Notes: generated by a model from the sequence alone, not told the origin. Positions 44,959-56,461 are shown, counted from the first letter of the stretch. The stretch: 64,000 nt of DNA from Dermanyssus gallinae (GCA_003439945.1 QVRM01002221.1:147501-211500); one strand, 5' to 3'. A program made the numbers and translations.

Positions 44959-46376
44959 TTACAAACACATTCGTTGATTTGGAAACATTTTCCCTTTAGG
45001 CAGAGGTATTAATGTGGACTCATTGCACATTTGCAGCACCAGCGTAGACGAGGCAGTTTTTGATAAGCCAAGCGCTCTTTTAAGAAACATAGTTTTCATC
45101 TTGTCGATATTCTTGAGGTTGTCTAATGTTAACTTGGAGGATATAGGTCTGAGGCAATATGATACTGTGGAAAAGATCTTGAGCTTAAATATAGTGAGTA
45201 CAGTCTTAAGGTCAACTTGCCGGAGACCCTTCAACATCATGGTTAGGGACACCGACTTTACTCTAATTTCTTCAATATGTCTAGTAAAACACAGTTTGGG
45301 CGTCAGTGTTACTCCCAAATATCTGAAGTTGTTGACCAACTCTAAAGCATGCCCACTTATCTTTATGTTATAGTCATCTTGAGCATATGCTCCTCCTCTG
45401 CTAAAACGCATCACTTTTGTTTTCGACACGTTGATGTTCAGCTTATTTTTGCAACACCATCGTGCAGTCTCATTCAAGTAAAATTGGAGGTGCTGTCTCG
45501 ATTTTCCCATAATAACTAAGTCGTCTGCATAAAACACGTGTTGAGCTTTTACTTCTCGGAGGCACTTTCCAAGGCCAGCTGCGTACAATATGAATAAAAA
45601 TGGGCTACCTGTATCACCCTGTGGCACGCCAATTGCTTGAGAGACCTCCTTGGCAATTGCGTGAGCTCTGTTTAAAATTGTGATACGTTGGCCGGCTAAA
45701 ATATCTCGGATAAGGTTATACATTCGGCCTTTAATATTAAAATCTTCAAGCAGAGTGAGTAAAAGCCGATCTCTTGGTACTGCATCAGAAGCTGTTTCAA
45801 AATCAATAAAAGCCGCGTAAGTCACATCTTGTTTTCGAGTCTCTAGGTGTTCTATTAGATCCGTGAGTGCTCCTTCAGCCGAACGCCCTGGAAGAAATCC
45901 ATTTTGCTCTGCCGGTAAATCTTTGAAACATTCTAGAAAGAGCCTTTTGGCAAGGAGCGATGTAAGAACCTTGTACACTACGCTGGTTAACGCTATGCCG
46001 CGGTAGTTTTCTGGCTTTGTAGTATCTCCCTTTCCCTTAAAAATTGGTTGCAGAAGATTTTTTCTCCACTGGTTTGGGATTGCACCTTGTCTAAGACAGC
46101 CGCTGTACATTACTGTGAGGGCAGGGACGGTCACTGAAATCGCAGCTTTAAGATTTTCGTAGACAATCTGGTCAGGTCCGGCAGATTTTCCATCTTTTCT
46201 TGTCATGATACCCTGAAGGACCTCTTCCTCTGTGAAGTCACTCCACGGTCCGTCGCTTTCCTGTTCTTCTTTTTCCGGCAGGTCACAGTCGCGGGTGTAA
46301 ATTCCCGTAAAGTATTCTAGCCACTCATCGTCGTTAATTAGTGGGTTTGGTTCTTTGGGGCGTGTTGGAAAAAGAG
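44959..46376 (-). pseudogene. LINE reverse transcriptase
   Basis: Begins after a stop at 46377. It has 'GKSAGPDQIVYENLK', 'NYRGIALTSVVYKVLTSLL', 'EQNGFLPGRSAEGALTDLI', motif A 'YAAFIDFETASDAVPRDRL', motif B 'GVPQGDTGSPFLFILY', motif C 'HVFYADDLVIMG' and 'FRYLGVTLTPKLCFTRHI'. All three catalytic Asp are present. After a deletion and a frameshift near 44960 it continues with a C-terminal zinc motif 'CVCKYCGEIEIDRYHVMKC'. Clade is uncertain (RTE, I or Vingi type). The stop between endonuclease and polymerase and the shortened C-terminus make it inactive. Confidence 0.8.
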
Positions 46377-46377
46377 G

Positions 46378-47060
46378 CTAAGGTCGGTAGAGGCTTTCCC
46401 AAATTTTGCGGAGTTGCATATCGGTTTCGTATTGGGCACGCTTTGTCCTAAGCAGGTCTTTATACTTGCGCTGTAAAATAGCAAGTTGGGCTAGGTTTTT
46501 ACTGCTGCGTTCCTTGTATTGGCATATTATTGATTTGGTAGTGCGGCATTCTTGGTCGAACCAGGCTTTGTGCTTAAACCTAGCGGTTCGACAGCGGGCT
46601 GCCGTTGTGGACGTCTGTACGGCCCACCGAAAACATCGCTCGTAGGTGTCGAGGTCTTCTCGACGTTCCAGAGGTGGGAGGAGGTGAAGGGCTTGCTCCA
46701 GTTTTCGCACGTTGATCCGTCGCGACAGATGTGGATTGCATTTGCTGGTTGTGACTACGTTGACTTCTAGATTGAATGTTAGTTGACTGTGCTTTCTGTC
46801 AGCTGAAGGGGTAATCTTGAGGTTGTTGATGCAGATGCCTGGCGCACGTGCTGACGTCATTACTATGCCAACGGCACTTGTGCCGTTCCATGCCGTATAC
46901 GTAGTTTCTTGCATATTGTTTTCGATCTGTAGTCCTAGGCTTTCAACTCCTTCTAAAAATAATACGCTTCATTCATTTTGTTTTGAGAGGTCGCAGTTAA
47001 AATCTCCGGCGATCACAATATATTTCGTTCTGTGTGGGCATAAAAGCAAACATTCCTTAT
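46378..47060 (-). pseudogene. LINE endonuclease C-terminal part and linker
   Basis: Frame with 'VIAGDFNCDLSKQNE', a stop, then 'TTYTAWNGTSAVGIVMT' and 'DRKHSQLTFNLEVN', and a basic linker rich in Arg, Lys and Gln ending 'LRKIWESLYRP' before TAG. It belongs to the same element as the polymerase downstream. Confidence 0.7.
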
Positions 47061-47285
47061 TTTTGCCGTCAGAAACTTTGGAACTCCACGATTAGATGCT
47101 CGATTGTGGAATGCTTGGAAGCAGGCAAACCTATCGGTCCGGCTGGGTGGAATAGGCATTTACTCGACCACGGACTGTCCTGTAATACCGAGTAAAAACT
47201 ACCTCCCCTAACCCCCTCCCGGCTTGGAATTGTAAAGCAGTACTTTGAAACCAGGACGGGGGAGCCTCGTGTTCAACCCTCGCCT

Positions 47286-47833
47286 GTGTCTTCGGGTACT
47301 GAGCCGGGGAGGGATGGGACTGATCCCCCGCCACAGACTGACCTACTTTCCTTGCCTCGTCACATAGCTGCGCCCCTGCAGTGGCCACTGCTAACGGCGG
47401 GCTCATCTGCAACCAACAAGGCAATGTTCGGGTCTAGTCGTCCTTTTGAGGAACAGGTTACTAGGCAGAAGAAATGGGACCAAATCGCCACTCAGGCTAC
47501 CCACTTAACTCTTCTGTCGACATGCGAGTTAGATGTTGGCAGCATTAGACTGAAAGTTGCAGTTGCATCCGACGCCGCCGGAGTGTGGCTTGACGTATTT
47601 CCGTCCGAGCTGGTTGGCAGTAAGCTGACCGACGACCAGTTTCGTACCACCAGTGGGATCAGACTTGCCATTGACATGTCTAAGGGAAAGGAATGCCCGT
47701 GTGGTGAAACGGTGGATATACGCGGCCTGCACCGGCTTAGTCGCACTAAGCTGACCTATCTTACGCAGGGCCGCCACGATGCCATCAATTACAGCCGGCT
47801 ACCGCACCACACTGGAGCCTATGGAGTTATATA
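47286..47833 (+). pseudogene. Fragment of R2-group polymerase, C-terminal region (gamma copy C)
   Basis: Unit C copy of 19898-20400. It has 'GVWLDVFPSELVGSKLTDD' and 'CPCGETVDIRGLHRLSR', where the last Cys of the zinc motif is now Arg. The stop after the motif in copy B is a Tyr codon here ('LTYLTQGRHDAINY'). It is cut off before the endonuclease catalytic motif, as in B. Confidence 0.7.
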
Positions 47834-49084
47834 ATTAGTATCTTAGTAATAGTTATACATACACATAATGACAGTAATAAACCATTGCGCCCATTTGTTT
47901 TTATTATTGTAGTTTCTTTTTTGTAAATGTCTGAAAAATGTGATTTGCATAGTAATAGTATATTGTGCAGTCTATAGCAAAAAGAGCCGTTTAATCCCAT
48001 ACTAATATGGTATTAGCAATAGGGGCTACATTAGGGTCTTTGCTCTTGAAAAAAACGGACCGGAGTCTCCATCGGTACGGTTAACGACTAGATGGCAGGG
48101 CACTGCTTAAAATTAGCCATTGAAAAAGCAACACGGTACTCCTTACGCGCCAAAGAAGGCATGGAGACATCCGCGTAGTATTGAACGGGGAGAGCATAAA
48201 TTTATAAGGGAACCGCAAAGATAAAAAAAAAACAGGCAAATAGTCTATGTATACTAACGTGTATATAGTACTAACGTGTACAAAGGATCGTGTTTGTTTT
48301 CCGTGTTGTTCGGATTTTGTGACTACTTAAAGTGATCAAAATGTTTATTTTTACGAATGATCATAATGTAATAACTACATGGGTTTAACCGTCTATTTGG
48401 TATTTCCATTATATCCTAACAATAAGTTTTCATTCTGTTTCAACCTATGTAGTTTTACCAAGGATCTTAGTAGTAAAACTGGTGGTGTACGTCTATCGTA
48501 CTTGACCAGACAAAGGGTGGGTTCGTTTTCTACACTGTTTTACAACTTGCTCCCGCACCAGTCAATACTAAACATTAATGAAGCTCAATGTTCCGTATGA
48601 ACGGTTCCCACGCATAGAAGTCGTGCGAAGCTCAGATTTTTTCACGAGTGTACATCGCCCTGAGGGGTGCGTCACGATCTTGCTCAGCTTCTCGTCTCGC
48701 CCACTCATCCAAGTTTTTTTTAATTTTTTTTTATTTTTAATGGTGAGAGGGAAAATGCGTTTACGCATACCCAGAGCGGGTAGTGTGGGACTCGATGCCG
48801 ATGTTGTTGGCATAATACCCACTGAAAACCTCTCACTTAAATGACCTCAGGAAGAGGCGAGGAGCTGGAACCATTCTTTAATATTACTTCATTCACTTCA
48901 ACTTCCGAGGCTGCCGAGTAAACCTCTCCCGCCTAGCGATTTTCTAAGCTGTCTTAAGCGTCAAAGTGGCGTCGACAGGTCCGTCGCCTCGTTCCACGTT
49001 TCCGTTGCACAATATTGTCAACCAACTATCGGTTATTAAAGCTAGTATTTCTTCACTCGTCTTACGATTCTTTTTTCACTCGTA

Positions 49085-49367
49085 TGTCACTACCCCCATG
49101 GCTGGCCGGCGACCGTAACGAGTTCGCCATTCTCTCGATCAATCAACACACGTCCTCTGCTTGGCTCGCACCAACCACTACTGACTTATTTATTCTCATA
49201 CCTTCTTGTATACTCACAGATTGCCCACGCATTTAGTGACTTCCCGAGTCTTCGTTAATAGGGTAGCGGCATCTTCTATTTGGCGCCATGTATTTAGCTT
49301 GCTTAGGCATTGCCGCCAACCGACGCTGTCTATGCCCGCGCTGCTTAACGGACACTGCTATCCTACA
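49085..49367 (-). repeat. 3' LTR of the LTR element
   Basis: Minus-strand sequence starts 'tgtaggatagcagtg' and ends 'gggggtagtgaca'. Its first 140 bp (49228-49367) match 50515-50654 at about 95%. AATAAA occurs on the minus strand near 49190. Confidence 0.7.
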
Positions 49368-50475
49368 TTCTTCCCTCCTTCATTTGCTTGTTTTGAATTC
49401 TATCCCGTCACTACTGACTAGCTCCCGTAATTAGCTTGTTGCGTGTTTAACCCGCCGTGGACGTCCTTTACAGCGGTCCGCTGTCGTCTTCATGTTCTTC
49501 ATGTGGCGCACCCGGCGGCGGCTGGCCTCCGTATACTGACCCAGTCGCCGGGCGCGACCGCACGAACCTGGTTCCGACTGCAGTTATTGTTCCGTCTGCG
49601 TGCTTCTTCGGTTCGTCCACTCGCGCTCGCTCTTCCTCATGTATTTTCTTTGCCGTCTCCAGGCATTCGCTGTTGGTCCAACGATCGCAGCGTTGCCGCT
49701 CCTCCACACCGGATCTGTACATTCTGCCCCGTTCGTACTCTTCCAGCCGAAATGGCCAAACTTGCCACACTTTCGGCCCCTCACTTTTTTTTTTTGTTTT
49801 GCCGGGCACATTTCGGCCCCGTACTCGTGGCTTGTCTATCCGCACGCCTGGCATTCACCCGCTCCGTGTTCTCGCCCTGCCGCCGGGTTTTGTCCGCTTC
49901 GTTCCGCCAGCTCTTCAGCTTTCCGCTCGGTTCCGCCGGTTTTTCATCCGGACGCCTGGCATCCGTTTACTTCACGTTCTCGCCCTGCCGACGGCCTTCG
50001 TACGCTTCTTACCTCGACCTCCCGCGTTCCGCACTTCGTTCACCTACTCGTTTCCTCCTGCGATCCATCTGGCTTCCGTGACGCACCTCTCCACGTGTAA
50101 CGCGGCCGTCATAGCCTGCTCGACTAGCAAAGCCTCCTAGAGGAGGAGCTTTCCTCTCACCTGTGGCATTGTTGCCCCCAAAATGAGCTGGCTCCTCAAC
50201 ACCAGGCCCCGAGCGTCGAGCTTGCACCCCACCACCAGTCACCGCAGTGCCGCTAGGTACTCGACAACGGCGACATCGGCAATATATGCTCCCTTGTGTT
50301 CCTTGAACATCTCCGTTAGCTTCGTCACGATCCTGACGTAGTCGCCTCACCGTCTTCCTCCGGCTCCGTGCCTGATGCCATTCACTCCACGGTGTTGTTG
50401 GCCGGTCCATGGATGGCAGAACCGGCGGTGGGGCTAGCAGACCTGTGGCATTGTTGCACTGCCTTTTATTCTTCC

Positions 50476-50495
50476 GGATCCTGTCGACTGCGCCA
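50476..50495 (-). other. Primer-binding site
   Basis: The minus strand reads TGGCGCAGTCGACAGGATCC about 20 bp inside the end of the 5' LTR copy. The TGGCGCAGTCG form is typical of tRNA-primed Gypsy-like elements. The primer tRNA is not identified. Confidence 0.6.
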
Positions 50496-50514
50496 GTTGT
50501 AGTGTCCACCACCG

Positions 50515-50654
50515 CGCATTTAGTGACTTCCCAAGTCTTCGCTAGTAGGGTAGCGGCATCTTCTATTTGGCGCCATGTATTTAGCTTGCTTCGGCATTGC
50601 CGCCAACCGACGCTATCTATGCCCGCGCTGCTTAACGGACACTGCTATCCTACA
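50515..50654 (-). repeat. 5' LTR of the LTR element (first half only)
   Basis: 140 bp matching the first half of the 3' LTR. The R/U5-like remainder is replaced by about 20 bp leading into the primer-binding site, so the two LTRs are unequal. Confidence 0.7.
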
Positions 50655-51074
50655 GTATGACATTTATATTTATGTAAATCCATGGGTGTGATAGAAGGTG
50701 CGCAAAGGAGATTCTTAACGAGACTCCGCAGAAGATGCGACATCGAACTGAACGATATCATTTAACCGCCCTTAATGGATACACTTAGGCATAATGACAA
50801 TCGGGTTCTAGCTCAACATGCGGGTTTGAATCTTGCTGATCACTTATCTTGAAGTGCGGCCAAACAGTCGTAGAAGCCCAATAATGTATATGCCTAGATG
50901 CTTTGCAAGAACGAGGCACAGTAATAATATGTTATGCTAGTCGGCCTCCAACCACCGCGCCCTGCAAAACTTCACGAGAGCTTACGTGCGTGACGAAGAG
51001 TGAACTTTTCCTCCTAATGCTTTTCGAAAGAATATCGCTGGAATAAGCAAAAAAGATAAATAGCTATATTTTAC

Positions 51075-52061
51075 ATGTACAGACAGAACGTGCCAACAGT
51101 GGTTTGAGAAGTTCCAAATAGGAAATTTTAACCTCGAAGATAAGCCTAGATCAGGAAGGCCAAGTGTTGTCAGTAAGGAGGTTTTTCGAATGAAAATCCA
51201 GGAAAATCCCACTATAACTACTGTGGAACTTGCCGAGGAGCTTCATATTACCCAACAAGCTGTTAGCACAGCTTTAAAACGCCTCGGAATTACTTCCAGG
51301 CTGTGCAAATGGGTACCTCACGAGCTCAGCGACTTTAACAAGATGACGCGCATGCGCGTCTGCACTTCTTTGCTCTGCAGGCATCAAAATTTGTCTTTTT
51401 TCGATCGTTTTGTGACCTGCGATGAAAAATGGGTCTTCTACGACTCTCCTGTCAGGAAAAGGTTCTGGTCAAGTGAACCTGGCACCTCCGTCACCCAGAC
51501 CAAAAAGGACATACACGCAAACAAGATTTTATTGTGTTTTTGGTGGAATGTGAGCGGAATAGTGCACTATGAACTTTTACCGCGTAACCAGACGATAAAT
51601 ACGGCCGTGTACTGTCACTAACTTGAAAAGGTTTACGAAAAATTAAAGCAGTCGTACCTTGCACTAATTTCAAGGAAGGGTGTCCTGTTCCACCAAGACA
51701 ACGCAAGGCCCCACGTGAGTAGGGAGACCCTTTTGAAAAATTCCCAGCTAAAATGGAAACTTTTGGAACATCCACCGTATTCCACCGACTTAGCACCATG
51801 TGAATACTATTCAGATCGATGTTAAAATTTTTAAGTGGTAAAAAATTCACTTCTATCGAACACGTGCGTTCTGGACTGGAATAATATTTTGCCACTAAAA
51901 ACCCAGACTTTTACAGAAAAGTAATCGAAAACCTTGTAAATCGTTGGGCAGAGGTTGTATCTTCCGGTGGGGAATATACAAATCAATAAATAAGACCTCC
52001 CGTGTCTCCTATATATGTGTTTTCTTTATAGCGCCAAAACCAAAAATACTTTTTTGTAGCC

Positions 52062-52062
<1 letters not shown>
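51075..52062 (+). pseudogene. Second mariner transposase (mori-like), decayed
   Basis: 5'-truncated: it starts within the first DNA-binding region ('QQWFEKFQIGNFNLEDKPRS'). It continues 'TITTVELAEELHITQQAVS', the first catalytic motif 'VTCDEKWVFYDSPVRKRFW' and 'GIVHYELLPRNQTIN'. A stop at 51619 interrupts, then 'VLFHQDNARPHVSRETLL' and 'HPPYSTDLAPCEYY'. The usual third Asp is Glu, so the spacing reads DD34E. More stops follow, then 'NRWAEVVSSGGEY' in another frame. The right end is probably the 'aaaaatacttttttgtagcc' word at 52042-52061. It differs in family from the mariner at 31 kb. Confidence 0.75.
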
Positions 52063-52101
<39 letters not shown>

Positions 52102-52148
52102 CATATTGCTTATTTCGCAATAGCTTTGCATTTCAAGATGGTACATGG

Positions 52149-52186
<38 letters not shown>

Positions 52187-52229
52187 CATACATATTGCTT
52201 ATTTCGCAATAACTTTGCATTTCAAGATG

Positions 52230-52266
<37 letters not shown>

Positions 52267-52309
52267 CATACATATTGCTTATTTCGCAATAACTTTGCAT
52301 TTCAAGATG

Positions 52310-52347
<38 letters not shown>

Positions 52348-52359
52348 GCTACAAAAAAG

Positions 52360-52366
<7 letters not shown>
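52042..52366. repeat. Inverted repeat enclosing a triplicated 80-bp unit
   Basis: A perfect 20-bp inverted repeat, AAAAATACTTTTTTGTAGCC at 52042-52061 and its complement at 52347-52366, surrounds three copies of a unit. The unit 'aaatacata..ttgcttatttcgcaat' to 'ttcaagatggtacat' starts at 52097, 52182 and 52262 and is separated by (TA)n. Spacing is 85 and 80 bp. It is probably a transposon end carried twice in opposite orientation, with slippage expansion in between. Confidence 0.8.
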
Positions 52367-52401
<35 letters not shown>

Positions 52402-54290
52402 AGGCATGGGAAGAGGCCAGAACCATGGTAATTAGACAGATTCGCGAGAGATGGTCCAGAGCGGGAGTCACCCATCCCAAAGTACAGGACCCCCTGCGAA
52501 ATGGTATAAAAGAGTTCGTGGAATACATCCTGGGTTCGACCCGGGAATGGGAATTGGGAGCGGAAGTGGAACTGGAGCTGCGATTTTTTTATTTTTTGCC
52601 TGAAGAAAATATGTTGAAATGTATTTATTTATGTCTGTTAGTTGCACATTGACGCCGGCTCGATTCGGCTACGGCAAAAGAAGGAGTCCCTTGCCCGTGG
52701 GCAATGAACCAATTATCGATGCAGCGTTTCCGCGTTAAATTTCAACCGACATTCTTTGTAGCAAGAACTGCCATGCCCTTCTATCGCCGGTTGACGCTGC
52801 GATTCTGGATCCCAGCTCCGTCAGAAAGCTCCTTGTCATTTTTCTCAATAGGCGTAGTGTCTCGAAGGCGATTGGTTGACCGATGAAGTTTTGCTCCAGT
52901 TCACGATACTTTGCCAACGTGCGATCTTCAGCGAGGCGAGCGGCTGCTCCGACTTTCCGGCTGGTATGGTGAGCATACGAAGACCAACGTGCAAGACACG
53001 GTGACGTCGTGCACGAGGCAGCGACCTTCATTCCATGGAACTAGAGTCAGGCCGCCCGGACGCAGTTGACTTTTGGCTGCCAGACCGACCGGCTCTTTGA
53101 CTGCAGATATGTGGGCTGACTGCATTGCCCGGTGTATTACGTCGATCAAAGCCGAATGCTTTGAGAACCTACCGGCGCTCCTCTTACAAGCCAGAGCATG
53201 CTCACTCGTAGAAGACACCGCTAGGTCACATCTTGCACAGTTATGTGCGAAGTAGACTGATTTCCCCAAACGCAGGTCGGAGACGATGCGGAGTATGTAT
53301 TGTTATTATCCAGCATCGTCCCCAGCTGCGGTGAGGAAATGGCCTGAAGCCATTTTCTGCTCATCGGATCGAACACGGCTCTTAGTCGAGCCTGCACTTT
53401 AACGTTGTTTGCCTGAATCATTAACGGCTCTTGAATCGACTTAACTATTTGCAAGTCCAAGGCCGATTGTGAAATGCGCTCAGGCAATGGACACCACTTT
53501 TCTGCATAGTAGCGGCAGGCTTGTTCCGATTGGGCGATGAAGCTTGTGTAGGCATTTGGTGATGCGATCCCTGACACCAAAGTCTCGGTTCTTTTTAGAG
53601 ACCCGAGGTAGGTAAAAATAGCGATCCGCGAATCCCCATTCCCCCAGCGGACGTTGGGAGCGAACTTTATAACCACGAGGTTTGTCTAAGCTGAACGTTT
53701 AGGATATCCTGAAGGGTACTTCGCAAGGTTTCGTAGAACGATTAAAGCAGGTCCGGTTTGGCATAGGCTCGTGAGCAACGCAAGAGGTACATCAGCCTCG
53801 GAGTTGACAAACTCACGCGAAGCAGGTAGAGGGCTAGATGAGCGTCTAAGAGTCGCAGTCGAGAGCACCAGCAAAAAGGTCAGAGTCCTTTTTAGTTAAA
53901 GATACGCCAAGATGCTAAAATCAAAACACAGAAGATGCAAAGAGAGACAGAATCTTTTGAGGCCGGCACGGCTGAAGAAAGCGCAACTTTGAATCAAACG
54001 GGTTTGCAAGGGCTGGGACAAAGTGCGCTTGACAGCTGGGCGAACTCGTGAGTAACCTTGGCCAATTGATCCGATAGGGCACTCGACAATTCTCCTGATG
54101 GCCCATAGCACTGTTCTATAGAGATCTGGGCCATCAGAGAGTGAAGTTTAAGGGGGGAGGTGCGTTTAGTGGGCATGGGTCTCAGCGGCGTAACATCCAC
54201 CCGCTGGGGCCGAGTCCCACACAGCTCGAGATGGAAAGCAATATTTCCACCTCGTAGCGGTAGTGCGTAACTGCATTTAACCCTCTTCCT

Positions 54291-54300
<10 letters not shown>
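52366..54300 (-). mobile_element. R2-group-like element, internally deleted (beta copy in U2)
   Basis: Same insertion as 32544-34720. In minus order: N-terminal piece (54200-53994), 'GPALIVLRNLAKYPSGY', then the C-terminal region 53676-52735 with no reverse transcriptase between. Text: 'QLGTMLDN', 'CARCDLAVSSTSEHALAC' (zinc motif), 'SAGRFSKHSALIDVIHRAM' and 'LRPGGLTLVPWNEG', where the endonuclease Asp of RPD is Gly, then 'CLVHDVTVS' and 'MSVEI-stop-RGNAASIIGSL'. A 3' UTR of about 270 bp reaches a (TA)n tract at 52366-52399. It cannot encode activity. Confidence 0.68.
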
Positions 54301-54346
<46 letters not shown>

Positions 54347-54775
54347 TTTAATGGGGCTTTTTTGAAGTAAACTCAGAAGAGAATCATTTACTGGAGAAGC
54401 GGCAAAACATCGTAACAATAAGCTGAGCAGTCCAGCAATAAAGAAGCGGCCACCTGCGCAAATCCAAGGTCATATAAAATACGAAAAGTACAGCTAAAAT
54501 ATGCCACATATTCCTTCTTTGTTGCGGATTGCGTCGACTATCAATTAGGCCAAGACGTTTATTGAGAAATTATAGGCATGTGGTACGAAAATTATGTACT
54601 TTAGACCCTTCGGAAAGGACACTTTGGTGTGGTTGAGACATTTCTTGCCATAGTGTGACAAACACCGGGCGCAAGGAAGTTGACAAGTCCCACAACAATT
54701 TAAAATAATAAACATTTATTCACTCTAAAAAAGTTGTATTCGATTCTTTCCGTCAATATTGTTTTTTAAATTAAA

Positions 54776-54777
<2 letters not shown>

Positions 54778-54862
<85 letters not shown>

Positions 54863-56461
54863 TATTTATTAAGAATACAAATAGAGCGACAATTGTCTCC
54901 CGAGAACGTGTGCACTGGGAATATTACTCTATCTCATATAAAGTGGGTTGGGACCACTTCAGCAGCGTTCCCGCGTTGGACTTCGAGGTCGAGGCGCTGT
55001 CTCATAAAAAGCCGCAGATCTCTTGTCTCCAGTTGCGAGGTTCAGCTGCGTCCCGACTCTGTGGAGAAGTTTGCGAGTGAGGCTGCCTGGGCCGCCCAAG
55101 GTTCAAACGCTAGCGGTTGAAACTCATGTGGGTAACCTATTGAGGCGTACTTTGCGAGCTTTCTCATTTCGGCTAGATTACCGGCCTGGCCTGCCGAGAT
55201 CGCCCCGCCACCGACCATTAAAGGTGCTAATGAGTCGGTGACAGTGGCATTCCAGACAAGCATCCTGCCCCTACTGAAGGGAGTAAGAGTCATCCCATCC
55301 GGGCGCTTGCCATCGTCGGCGGGGAGGCCCTCGGGCTCTAGAATGCAAGGGAAACCACTTGACCGAAGCGCTCGGCCGAAGGTGTCGTTAATAGCGGCAT
55401 GCCTGGCCCGCCGTCCCGCACTTATGATGCACGATAACCCGTGATGGGCTAATTCGTCTACGGGGTGGCCACATTTACACTGATGAGGGGAGACTAGGTC
55501 ACATCCGAGACGAAGACCCACTCCGATTCGGGTTGTTTCGTCGTCCAGGAGGGTGCCCAGTGGGGCACTTGGAAGTGCATGTAGCCAGGCTCCAGATTCT
55601 TTAGCAGCGACCGCTCGAAGGCGAGCCTTTGTGGAGTCGTTGATAGCGCCCACGAGTAAGCCGCTCTACGCTTCGTCGTATAAGAATGTGCTCCAGTCAT
55701 GTTGGCTTAAAGGGTTATCCGGGGCGTCCCTGCAAACTATCTTTAGTTCCTCGTACAGGCGTCTCTGGTGTTCCTTGTACTGACAGATGCCGGCCTCGTC
55801 TAATAGTGCGATGGCGTTGTTCTCGGATCGTAAAAGGGAGGAAACTATCGCTGGCCCTGCAAAGACGAGCGGGTCCGGGACTCCCAGACCCCCCTTTGAG
55901 ATCGGTAGTTGTGCCTGTTTTCGAGCGGAAGGCGCCAGCGATAGATTAAGGAGAGTCAAAAGGGCGTTTAGAGTTAACTTGTTCAATGGACGCAGATTGT
56001 CCAACCGCCCTGTTAGATCAGCTCCGCGAAGAAGGTGGGTGACCCTCGTAGCTGAGAACGACGATCGAAGTAAAAACAGCGCGCGGTGGGCGCCGAGTGG
56101 CGCGAGGTTGTTTGCGACGTCCCTCAGCTTGTTCTGCCATCTTTCAAGTGCGTGCGCGAGTCCTTCCGGTCGGAGGGGAACTCCCAAAAGCTCCAACTCA
56201 TTGTCGTGAGTAACCTTACATCCGGGCAATAACGCTTGAAGGATGCGAAGGTCCGGGGCCTGTGCCATATCACCTGTAACATAGATCTCGCATTTCCTGG
56301 GATTTAGCTTCAAACCCGAGGTTTCACGAAAATCCAGCACGCGCCGAATGTCGTCGGCGACCACGTCCCGGCGACGTCGCCCCAGGACGCCGTCATCCAG
56401 ATACCAAATGTTTAGTGGGCTTTTAAGAGAGTCAACTAGCTCTTTAATGCTCAGGCATTTT
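54778..56461 (-). mobile_element. 5'-truncated R2-group-like element with target-site duplication
   Basis: Insertion flanked by the 9-bp repeat AATTAAAAT (54769-54777, 56462-56470), with an empty counterpart in U1 near 35145. It starts just upstream of motif C ('NIWYLDDGVLG', about 56405) and reads 'ETSGLKLNPRKCEIYVTG' and 'LPISKGGLGVPDP' to a stop at 55666. It then reads 'CKCGHPVDELAHHGLSC', 'KRPDGMTLTPFSRG', 'MLVWNATVTDSLAP' (WDAT is WNAT) and a frameshifted end. The 3' UTR includes 'gtggtcccaacccact' and 'gacaattgtcgctc'. The tail is (TA)n (54779-54860). Confidence 0.82.

Larger units (their letters stand above)
44795..47095 (-). mobile_element. APE-type LINE, 5' truncated
   Basis: Minus-strand LINE. 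The endonuclease C-terminal half contains 'KYIVIAGDFNCDL' (about 47030), the GDFN catalytic motif, then 'DRKHSQLTFNLEV' in place of the SDH region. A linker (46914-46378) and reverse transcriptase follow. It ends in an A-rich tail 'aataaacaaacaaacaaaaat' on the minus strand (about 44800-44825). It is absent from unit B, so it entered unit C after the duplication, as part of a larger inserted stretch 44437-47305. Confidence 0.8.
49087..50654 (-). mobile_element. Internally deleted LTR retrotransposon
   Basis: Occupies a site that is empty in unit B (21713-21728), flanked by GTATG on both sides (49082-49086, 50655-50659). On the minus strand it has a 5' LTR (partly deleted), a primer-binding site, about 1.1 kb of internal DNA and a 3' LTR. 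The LTR ends are TGT...ACA if the overlap with the target duplicate is read that way. The internal DNA has no reverse transcriptase or integrase. One minus frame includes 'RKCGKFGHFGWK', faintly like a gag knuckle. It is probably a non-autonomous Gypsy-type element or TRIM. Confidence 0.75.
35151..50937. repeat. Segmental-duplication unit C (with receptor gene 2)
   Basis: Collinear with unit B from the leader 'acggcaacagaaggtgtttctgttgacatc' to the end near 50937. It carries extra insertions: the SINE (35558-35746), 44437-47305 including a LINE, and the LTR element (49087-50654). The stretch 38130-40560 has no gene I recognise apart from the decayed coding segment described at 14780-15530 (here 39180-39720). 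Confidence 0.85.

Noticed and set aside
49443..50140. Three overlapping plus-strand ORFs of 166-227 codons
   Set aside because: They lie antisense to the LTR element's internal region, are rich in Ser, Arg, Pro and Phe, and their frames are open because the DNA is GC-rich. There are no motifs and no conserved frame.
52097..52313. CRISPR-like array
   Set aside because: The three spaced units alternate with TA microsatellite, not unique spacers, and the genome is eukaryotic.
52425..52652. Small protein repeated at 32600 and 52425 ('EWELGAEVELELR')
   Set aside because: The apparent repeat peptide comes from a GA/TGG-rich 3' UTR of the beta elements. The frames differ between copies. A B-box-like 'ggttcgaccc' there has no convincing A box.
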